Assembly: GCA_016929465.1 (NCBI GenBank)
Contig: JAFGIT010000208.1
Location: 1 to 12,265 of the forward strand
Reading direction: 5' to 3'
Source: Candidatus Coatesiibacteriota bacterium
GTDB taxonomy: Bacteria > B130-G9
DNA length: 12,265 nucleotides
Part shown: one piece after another, positions 7,308 to 12,265 of the stretch
Layout of the letters: each line of letters begins with the position of its first letter
How positions within the stretch are numbered: position 1 is the first letter of the stretch
Position numbers and translations under genes: made by a program
The notes under the pieces: model-generated
Databases searched by the model: none
Seen by the model: only the letters and a program-made list of their open reading frames with translations
Told to the model about the DNA's origin: nothing

Positions 7308-8273
7308 ATGGTCTCAAGGATGAACTATATGATTACTAAGAACGACTGTATGCAAAAGACGCTGGAGCGGTGCGTTTCATGCACGGGCATCGGCTTGCAC
7401 CTTGGTGAGCGGGTCCGCATGAGGCTCTGCCCGGCGCCAGCTGATACGGGCATAGTCTTTCGGAGGCTCGATCTGGATGGCAGGACCGTTTCAGCTTGTT
7501 TGAGAAATGTTGCTGATGTCTTTTATGCGACATCGATTAAAGATGGCGATGTTGAGGTGCAGACTGTCGAGCATCTCTTGGCGGCTTTTTCCGCGATGGG
7601 TATCGACAACGCGATGGTCGAACTCGACGCGAAAGAGGTCCCAATACTCGATGGGAGCGCTGCGCCGCTCGTGTTCCTGATCAAGGAGGCGGGAGTTCGC
7701 ACGCTCGATGTTCCGAGGCGCTGCATCGTAATCAAGGAGCCCATCAGGGTGGAAGCGGACGGCAAGTGGTTGGCAATACATCCGTCCGATCATCTGCGCA
7801 TATCATACACGATAGATTTCCACCATCCGGCGATCCCGAAGCAATCGTGCTCATACGCGATAACGAAGGACGAGTTCATCAAGGAGCTCGCTCCTGCAAG
7901 GACTTTCGGCTTCCTGAGCGAGATTCGTCAGCTGATGAAGATGGGCCTCGCGCAGGGTGGATGTCTCGATAATGCAATCGTAGTGAACGACCATCGCATA
8001 CTGAATCCCTACCTGAGATTCAGGGACGAATTTGTAAGACATAAAGCACTCGACCTTCTAGGCGATCTCGCGCTTCTGGGCGCACCAGTTCTCGGGCACG
8101 TTGTTGCTCATAGGGCAGGTCATTCTATGCACACCGCGCTTGTCGGGGCGATACTACAGGACCATGAGAATTGGTACGAGGCGGAGCTTTCTAGGGCAAC
8201 ACTGGAGATGGTTGCTGCCCAGAACGCGAGTCAACCTAATCGACGCTGGGAAGAAGCATATCTAACGGCTTAG
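7308..8273 (+). CDS. lpxC: UDP-3-O-acyl-N-acetylglucosamine deacetylase LpxC
   Basis: Cytosolic zinc amidase that removes the N-acetyl group from UDP-3-O-acyl-GlcNAc, the committed step of lipid A synthesis. Numbering from 7308: TVEHLLAAF carries the general base E88 and zinc ligand H89. ARTFGF (197-202) and GGCLDNAIV belong to the substrate site. RHKALD supplies zinc ligand H245, K246 and ligand D249, and AGHSMH gives H272. The spacing H245-D249-H272 is the same as in E. coli LpxC (H238, D242, H265). Length is close to the usual 305 or so residues. The ATG at 7308 directly abuts GGAGGG, which is too close. ATGs at 7320, 7329 (8 bases after AAGGA) or 7350 (MQKTLERCV, which aligns with the E. 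coli N-terminus) are more likely starts. The gene stands alone here, without other lpx genes or fabZ. Confidence 0.97.
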   Translation: MVSRMNYMITKNDCMQKTLERCVSCTGIGLHLGERVRMRLCPAPADTGIVFRRLDLDGRTVSACLRNVADVFYATSIKDGDVEVQTVEHLLAAFSAMGIDNAMVELDAKEVPILDGSAAPLVFLIKEAGVRTLDVPRRCIVIKEPIRVEADGKWLAIHPSDHLRISYTIDFHHPAIPKQSCSYAITKDEFIKELAPARTFGFLSEIRQLMKMGLAQGGCLDNAIVVNDHRILNPYLRFRDEFVRHKALDLLGDLALLGAPVLGHVVAHRAGHSMHTALVGAILQDHENWYEAELSRATLEMVAAQNASQPNRRWEEAYLTA

Positions 8274-8295
8274 ATAAGGTAACCTAACAGACCAA

Positions 8296-8320
8296 TGGGG
8301 GCGGCCCTCCTCCGCCCCCA
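8296..8320 (+). terminator. GC-rich hairpin downstream of lpxC
   Basis: TGGGGGCGG-CCCTCCT-CCGCCCCCA is a perfect 9-bp stem with a 7-base loop, 22 bases after the lpxC stop. It is placed and built like a terminator stem but lacks the usual T-run (GTCAACCC follows). It may be a U-less terminator or an mRNA 3'-end stabiliser. Confidence 0.55.
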
Positions 8321-8391
8321 GTCAACCCACCTATCGATCCACTGGCCTCTCAGAATGCGCTTATGAGGTCGATTCTTCATCTGTACTATAG

Positions 8392-8425
8392 ATGGACAAA
8401 TATGGACGCCATGGACTGAATGGAC
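8392..8425. repeat. Four-copy ATGGAC short repeat
   Basis: ATGGAC occurs at 8392, 8402, 8411 and 8420, with 9-10 base periodicity and varying filler. It lies in the convergent spacer between lpxC and the methyltransferase gene. No ribosome site or continuing frame supports coding. Probably a degenerate microsatellite-like repeat. Confidence 0.5.
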
Positions 8426-8430
8426 GCGAT

Positions 8431-8468
8431 GCCCCTGCTATGTGTAGGGGCTGGCGCTGTGCCTGCCC
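8431..8468. repeat. Overlapping hairpins, possible dispersed intergenic repeat
   Basis: Two hairpins share the same GGGC (8448-8451): GCCCCT (8431-8436) pairs with AGGGGC (8446-8451), and GGGCTGGC (8448-8455) pairs with GCCTGCCC (8461-8468) with one T-T mismatch. They lie 31-68 bases past the methyltransferase stop on the minus strand. The pattern looks like a decayed REP-like intergenic element, and might end convergent transcripts. Confidence 0.4.
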
Positions 8469-8498
8469 AAGGCGAGATACACTCCTCGGGGAGCGCTT

Positions 8499-9317
8499 CT
8501 AGAAGACTCTGGTTGCCTTCAAGGAGAACATCAGCGGGAGCGTTTCGGGGGCCTCGGGATAGCGCCACAGACCATCATCGCCCTGCCGCAAGAAGCCGCA
8601 GGCCTTGTAAGTGCACCAGTCGAATTCGTGCAGAAATTCGATCCTGAGATCGGCCTCTATCAGAGCGTTTATGAATTCGCTGAAGCTGTGGAACCACTCG
8701 CAGCTCGCCTTGCCTACCTTGGCATCAGGATCGGCATAATCGCCGCTGTCCTCGGCAGGGAACTCCATCGGTTTCGGTGACGGGAAGTAGGCGTAGCGAA
8801 GTCTCGGGGGATCGTCTGGCCCGCCTTCATCATCCATCACGCACATGAACGGGTGGAACTCGTGAATGTATAATGTCCCCCCTGGTTTAAGAAAGTGGGC
8901 GATGACCTTTGCCCAGACCTTTAGGTCAGGCAACCACGCCTTCACACCCTCCGAGGTGAATACAATGTCGAATTGCTGCGACAAATTGGCCGGAAGCTCG
9001 GATATCTCGCTGCAGATGAACCTGGCAGGGATGTCGAGCTCCTCTGAGAGCAGCCTCGCCTTCTCTATCGCCTTCTCGGAAAAATCGACTCCGGTCACAA
9101 ACGCGCCTCTTCTCGCCCAGGAGAGAGTATCCATCCCGAAATGGCATTGAAGGTGCAGGAGTGATTTGCCGGTGACGTCGCCCAACTCCTCGATGGTTGT
9201 CGGATTCAACGTGCATCTGCCACGCTTGAAGCCCTCGACGTCGTAGAATTTCGAACTAACGTGTATTTCGGTCAGTTTGTCCCAGAACTCGCGGTTCGTC
9301 TTCAGATGCTCATTCAA
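8499..9317 (-). CDS. Class I SAM-dependent methyltransferase
   Basis: A 272-aa Rossmann-fold methyltransferase; substrate unknown. Motif I is LLHLQCHFGMDTLSWAR (53-69), a variant known in this family that replaces the usual E/DxGxGxG. The acidic post-I strand is VTGVDFS (74-80), motif II is FDIVFTSEG (117-125) and motif III is LKPGGTLYIHEF (143-154). An aromatic, acidic C-terminal half (HEFHPF, EWFHSFSEF, EFDWCTYKAC) probably forms the substrate cap. The TTG start at 9317 is chosen because the frame has no suitable ATG before motif I and a GGAG lies about 8 bases upstream; the ATG at 9313 is out of frame. It follows the HEAT gene by 39 bases on the same strand, so co-transcription is likely. 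It might be a tailoring enzyme for the upstream peptide locus, or unrelated small-molecule methylation. Confidence 0.87.
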   Translation of the reverse strand: MNEHLKTNREFWDKLTEIHVSSKFYDVEGFKRGRCTLNPTTIEELGDVTGKSLLHLQCHFGMDTLSWARRGAFVTGVDFSEKAIEKARLLSEELDIPARFICSEISELPANLSQQFDIVFTSEGVKAWLPDLKVWAKVIAHFLKPGGTLYIHEFHPFMCVMDDEGGPDDPPRLRYAYFPSPKPMEFPAEDSGDYADPDAKVGKASCEWFHSFSEFINALIEADLRIEFLHEFDWCTYKACGFLRQGDDGLWRYPEAPETLPLMFSLKATRVF

Positions 9318-9356
9318 TCAACTTGCTCCGGCAGAAATGTGAGGTTTTGCCAATCT

Positions 9357-9971
9357 CTATGTTTTGAGCGTTTTTGGCTCGTCGGGGAAGTCGACGCCTA
9401 TCCCCCGGTCGCTGTGGTGGCCACCGCCGGAAGTGTCGCTGTGATGAAGAGCCGCGAGTCCCTGAATGTCTGACCAGTATTCTTTGAGGAAGGATGGAGA
9501 TTTCGTCGCGAGTTCGACAAGCGCCTCCGCTGCGGCCCTGCGGTGCCTCAGAAAGGACCTTTCGTGGAAGCCGTGAATCTGCCTCATGGCAAAGATGAGA
9601 GCAAAGATTGCCCGTGGATCGCCACACGATGCCAGGCGGTCGATATCCTCCTTCTCGCCCTTTATGATCTGCTGCCAGGAGCGTTCGCCCAGACTCGCGA
9701 GCCCACTCGCAGCATATTGGCGGACGGAGCCCGATTCATCTCCGAGCAGCGCTATCAATGGATCGATCGCCTCACGGACCTTTAGCTGGCCGAGACCCTT
9801 GGCCGCTGCGCGACGGACCTCATAGGCCGGATCCCTGAGTGCATCGAGAAGCGCTTTCTTGGACTCAGGTTCGTCGATCTCTATAAGTGCCTTGACGGCC
9901 GCCTCGCGCTTCTTCCAGCTTTCGCTTTCGAGGTTTCGCAGATGCCAGTTCAACTTGGCTTTCTCAAACAT
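9357..9971 (-). CDS. HEAT-repeat protein with His/Asp-rich C-terminal tail
   Basis: A 204-aa soluble helical-repeat protein with no signal peptide; probably a protein-binding scaffold. At least three HEAT/PBS-lyase-type repeats are visible: KKREAAVKALIEID (20-33), PAYEVRRAAAKGLGQL (48-63) and SGSVRQYAASGLASLG (80-95). A divergent helical region then includes CGDPRAIFALIFAMRQI (116-132) and RRAAAEALVELA (144-155). The tail has two HHSD tetrads (176-179 and 185-188), then DRGIGVDFP. These could bind metal, but this is not established. The start is the ATG at 9971, preceded by a weak AGG. A 23-codon ORF ends 7 bases upstream, and an alternative promoter (-10-like TACAAT) lies inside that ORF. 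The methyltransferase gene follows. Confidence 0.85.
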   Translation of the reverse strand: MFEKAKLNWHLRNLESESWKKREAAVKALIEIDEPESKKALLDALRDPAYEVRRAAAKGLGQLKVREAIDPLIALLGDESGSVRQYAASGLASLGERSWQQIIKGEKEDIDRLASCGDPRAIFALIFAMRQIHGFHERSFLRHRRAAAEALVELATKSPSFLKEYWSDIQGLAALHHSDTSGGGHHSDRGIGVDFPDEPKTLKT

Positions 9972-9978
9972 GACCTAG

Positions 9979-10050
9979 CTAGACTCCCGAATTTATTGTA
10001 GTTTCTTTGCAGTAAGCAACTCCACACCCCATACTCAGATAATCTGCCAT
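9979..10050 (-). CDS. Candidate 23-aa peptide, possible RiPP precursor
   Basis: A short ORF fills the gap between the radical SAM stop (15 bases upstream) and the HEAT start (7 bases downstream). It begins MADYLSMGCGVAYCKE, continues TTINSGV and ends in TAG. It carries two Cys and two Tyr within 12 residues. Length is similar to PqqA, the precursor acted on by the radical SAM enzyme PqqE. The only ribosome-site hint is AGAG about 6 bases before the ATG, which is weak. The packing suggests translation, but an ORF of this size can occur by chance. Confidence 0.33.
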   Translation of the reverse strand: MADYLSMGCGVAYCKETTINSGV

Positions 10051-10065
10051 CAATTTCTCTGGCTT

Positions 10066-11298
10066 TCAATATCTACCGATTCGGTGAGAGGAAAGGTGAA
10101 GGATTTCGCTGATTGGCCCCCTTCTTAAGAGCGGGTGACTCCCCTTTTGGGGAGGCTCGGTTGCGATCGCGGCGAGATTCTCCTCCGATCTCATCTCGCT
10201 GACGAGGCGCTTTCTGATCTCGGAGAATATAGCTCTATAGGCGCTGCAATAGGGGTCCTTGGCCTTCGGGCCATCAGGCGAGGCCCAAGCCGAGTAGGCG
10301 CATCCGCCTCTGCAATGGCTTATATGAGGACAATCCCCGCATTCAACGTCAATTTGGGCTTCTCGCCTTGCCATCCATGTCGGCATTGGGCTGCTCAAGA
10401 GGTCTGAGAGAACTGGCCTATCACCAAGGCGCCCGAGGCTGCATTCTGGAAAGCCGCAGAATCTCTGACAGGGATATATCTCGCCGTACGGGTCGATGAC
10501 GAGGAACATGCCGAGACAGTCGCGAAATGTGCACAATTCGCTTTCGGAGAAGGCAACACTTCGGCACAACTCGTCCAGCGAATGTATGACCATCTCACCT
10601 CGATGGTCCAGGTAGTAATCGAGCATATCGAGGACCAGGTTTGCATAATCATCGGGTGTAATGAGATTCGAGACCCCGCCTGCACTCGATACCGGCGCCA
10701 GGGGGCGGAACGAGACCGGGAGCCTCTGCTCTCGAAAGAAATCGAGAGTCTCCAGTAAATGCGATGCAGAATCCGGCAAGAGAGTGGCAACGCACCCCAA
10801 CTTAAGTCCCTTTTTCCGAGCCAAATCGACCCCTTGCATAGTCTTCGCGAAGTGGCCAGCGCCCCTGTGGGCATCGGTTATTCCATGCGCACCATCGAGG
10901 CTGGTTCCGATCTCTACCTCATACTCGGAGAAAAGGGCGCAGAGTCGTTCGTCCAACAGCCAGAGGTTGCTCTGGAGGGCGAGAATACACCGCTCCCTGC
11001 CGAAGCGAGATGAGAGGCCTTCCAACGCATTACGAAGCAGGTCGTATCCGGCCATCAATGGCTCACCGCCGTGAAATGTCACGCTGACACTTCGTTGACC
11101 GGTCTCTGAAACCACTCTGTCGATGAAATCGATCGCTAGATCGAGCGATTCCGACGACATGTTGGGCCCAACGCGCGGCCCGAAGCAGTATTCGCATCGA
11201 GCCGGGCAGGACATCGACGTCATAAGCATGAACTGAACCGAAGCGAATCGTCCGCCTCTGTTGGATGCATCAATATCTGGTATTGCCTTTGATGTCAT
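10066..11298 (-). CDS. Radical SAM/SPASM enzyme, probable peptide-modifying
   Basis: A 410-aa radical SAM enzyme that reductively cleaves SAM at a [4Fe-4S] cluster. CPARCEYC supplies the CxxxCxxC ligands C31, C35 and C38, followed by FGP. HGGEP is at 76-80 (SAM amino-group contact) and the strand GTSLDG at 131-136. The C-terminal SPASM domain has Cys at 256, 261, 277, 281, 286, 320, 323, 329, 333 and 351, including CGDCPHISHCRGGC (C-x2-C-x5-C-x3-C), enough for two auxiliary clusters. This architecture is typical of RiPP maturases and of anaerobic sulfatase-maturating enzymes; no sulfatase gene is present here. From memory, the YCFGP form resembles the CbpB (TIGR04163) group, unverified. The last 45 or so residues lie beyond SPASM and are unassigned. 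A 38-codon ORF ends 19 bases before the ATG; AAGGTG lies 12 bases upstream, somewhat far. Confidence 0.94.
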   Translation of the reverse strand: MTSKAIPDIDASNRGGRFASVQFMLMTSMSCPARCEYCFGPRVGPNMSSESLDLAIDFIDRVVSETGQRSVSVTFHGGEPLMAGYDLLRNALEGLSSRFGRERCILALQSNLWLLDERLCALFSEYEVEIGTSLDGAHGITDAHRGAGHFAKTMQGVDLARKKGLKLGCVATLLPDSASHLLETLDFFREQRLPVSFRPLAPVSSAGGVSNLITPDDYANLVLDMLDYYLDHRGEMVIHSLDELCRSVAFSESELCTFRDCLGMFLVIDPYGEIYPCQRFCGFPECSLGRLGDRPVLSDLLSSPMPTWMARREAQIDVECGDCPHISHCRGGCAYSAWASPDGPKAKDPYCSAYRAIFSEIRKRLVSEMRSEENLAAIATEPPQKGSHPLLRRGPISEILHLSSHRIGRY

Positions 11299-11317
11299 TG
11301 CTTAGAGAGCACCTTGA

Positions 11318-11434
11318 TTAGAGCCTGAGCATCGGCTTTGAATTCAAGATATGGTATATGCAATCGTCCTTCGACGGTGTCGCGGCCCCCGACTTAGCAA
11401 TTTGTTGTGGCCTATCTTCTATGCTAACCACCAT
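11318..11434 (-). CDS. Candidate 38-aa peptide, possible RiPP precursor
   Basis: A short ORF sits between the ABC ATPase stop (34 bases upstream) and the radical SAM start (19 bases downstream), on the same strand. It begins MVVSIEDRPQQ, has a small-residue middle (KSGAATPSK) and ends DDCIYHILNSKPMLRL. The polar N-terminal part could act as a leader, and the C-terminal Cys25-x-Tyr27-His28 segment offers plausible sites for radical chemistry. Position directly before a SPASM maturase is classic for a precursor gene. Against it, there is no good ribosome site in the 34-base gap (only a distant AAGG), so translation might depend on coupling to the ABC gene. I recognise no named precursor family. 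Confidence 0.4.
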   Translation of the reverse strand: MVVSIEDRPQQIAKSGAATPSKDDCIYHILNSKPMLRL

Positions 11435-11468
11435 AAGTTGTGGATTGGTGTGATGGCCTTGCCCAATA

Positions 11469-12265
11469 CTATATACGGTGGCAGGCGACTTGCCATTCTC
11501 TACCTACCTCTATCAGCCGAGGCTCCTCGACCGTGCACTCTGCAACGGCCTCGCTGCACCGGTTTCGAAACCGACATCCCTGGCCATTCAGCTCATCGAC
11601 CCTTCGCGCGGGGTATAAACTCGCAGTTGGTTTGCTACCGATCTTGGGGATGGATGCGAGAAGCAGTCTAGTGTAAGGGTGCATCGCTCCCGCGAACAGC
11701 GACCTAGCGGGGGCAACCTCCATCAGTTTGCCGAGATACATCACCGCGATTGTGTCGGCAATTTGGCCGACCATCTGAAGGTCATGCGCGATAATGAGGT
11801 AAGTGAGGTATCTCTTGGCCTTCAGTTCGAGCAGCAGGTTCAGGACTTTGGCCTGCACGGAAACGTCGAGCGCGGAGACCGGTTCATCGGCAAGGACCAC
11901 TCGGGGCTCAACCGCCAGTGCCCGGGCGATCCCGATACGTTGCCGCTGCCCCCCCGAGAACTCGTGCGGGTATTTATCCATGGCAGCACCCGAAAGGCCG
12001 ACCTCGCTTAGAAGCTCACTCACGCGCTGGGAACGCCATGAGCGATCACCGAGTCGATGTATCACCATGCCCTCCGCGACTATCGAGCCGACTTTCATTC
12101 GCGGATTTAGCGAAGCGAAGGGGTCCTGGAATACCATTTGGACGGCCCTTCTGAAGCTCTTAAGGCCTGCCCTGGGGAGAGAGAAAACGTCTTCACCCAT
12201 GAACCGAACCGTGCCCCCATCCGGGTCGATGAGCCGGGCCATCAGCATCGCGAGCGTGGTCTTGC
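11469..12265 (-). CDS. Peptide/oligopeptide ABC transporter ATPase, OppF/DppF type (5' partial)
   Basis: ATP-hydrolysing subunit of a peptide-type ABC transporter, acting at the inner face of the cytoplasmic membrane. The window ends inside the gene: the frame continues upstream of the ATG at 12248 and reads KTTLA, the end of Walker A, at the edge. Numbering from that ATG: Q-loop VFQDPFASLNP (39-49), signature EFSGGQRQRIGIARAL (96-111), Walker B VVLADEP (117-123), D-loop SALD and H-loop His155. The C-terminal oligo_HPY region includes MHPYTRLLLASIP (189-201) and Cys 225, 231, 238 and 256 in the usual CxFxxRC...C...C layout. Such subunits normally serve uptake of di- or oligopeptides with OppBCD-like partners, which would lie upstream outside the window. 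It is the first visible gene of the minus-strand run leading to the radical SAM enzyme. Confidence 0.95.
   Translation of the reverse strand, partial: KTTLAMLMARLIDPDGGTVRFMGEDVFSLPRAGLKSFRRAVQMVFQDPFASLNPRMKVGSIVAEGMVIHRLGDRSWRSQRVSELLSEVGLSGAAMDKYPHEFSGGQRQRIGIARALAVEPRVVLADEPVSALDVSVQAKVLNLLLELKAKRYLTYLIIAHDLQMVGQIADTIAVMYLGKLMEVAPARSLFAGAMHPYTRLLLASIPKIGSKPTASLYPARRVDELNGQGCRFRNRCSEAVAECTVEEPRLIEVGREWQVACHRI

Noticed and set aside
8496-8505. CTTCTAGAAG palindrome at the methyltransferase stop
   Set aside because: It is a 10-base palindrome overlapping codons and a stop; too short and without context to call an operator or terminator.
9979-10050. Class IIa bacteriocin-like reading of the 23-aa ORF (GCGVAYC compared with YGNGV-C)
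   Set aside because: The resemblance is only a few residues, the YGNGV box and downstream helix are missing, and class IIa bacteriocins are Gram-positive products.
11351-11676. Plus-strand open frames of 78-106 codons near the ABC gene end
   Set aside because: They overlap the 3' part of the ABC ATPase and the short peptide ORF in antisense and show no recognisable protein features.

Overview
The window looks like chromosomal DNA from a Gram-negative (diderm) bacterium that makes lipopolysaccharide. It carries lpxC, the committed step of lipid A synthesis, and the 3' part of an O-antigen ligase/polymerase-like gene. The mix of large secreted beta-helix proteins, a SPASM radical SAM enzyme and a HEAT-repeat protein suggests an environmental, perhaps uncultured, lineage. 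I cannot name the phylum from sequence alone. There are no tRNA or rRNA genes, CRISPR arrays or transposases.

Layout, left to right. (1) 1-1687 (+): membrane protein with a Wzy_C/O-antigen ligase core and a TPR tail, cut by the window start. (2) 1753-6851 (-): two tandem paralogous genes for exported right-handed beta-helix proteins (681 aa, then 1018 aa). They share a 4-bp ATGA overlap. The 1018-aa protein holds two beta-helix cassettes and the 681-aa protein one, all closed by the same C-terminal cap. Between them and the ligase, the first codons of a third paralogue survive and stop abruptly beside the ligase stop codon. (3) 6852-7307: AT-rich divergent regulatory region with inverted repeats and a sigma-54-like site upstream of lpxC. 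(4) 7308-8273 (+): lpxC with all metal ligands present, followed by a perfect GC-rich hairpin. (5) 8274-8498: convergent spacer with short repeats and hairpins. (6) 8499-12265 (-): a co-directional run, in transcription order: an OppF/DppF-type ABC ATPase (5' end outside the window), a 38-codon ORF, a radical SAM/SPASM enzyme, a 23-codon ORF, a HEAT-repeat protein and a class I methyltransferase.

The last block is the most interesting. A peptide-modifying type of radical SAM/SPASM enzyme is flanked on both sides by tightly packed short ORFs that contain Cys, Tyr or His residues. Together with a peptide-type ABC ATPase and a methyltransferase this resembles a small RiPP (modified peptide) locus. 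The radical SAM call is strong. The precursor peptides and the pathway as a whole are inference. The second notable theme is recent modular duplication and truncation in the beta-helix genes.
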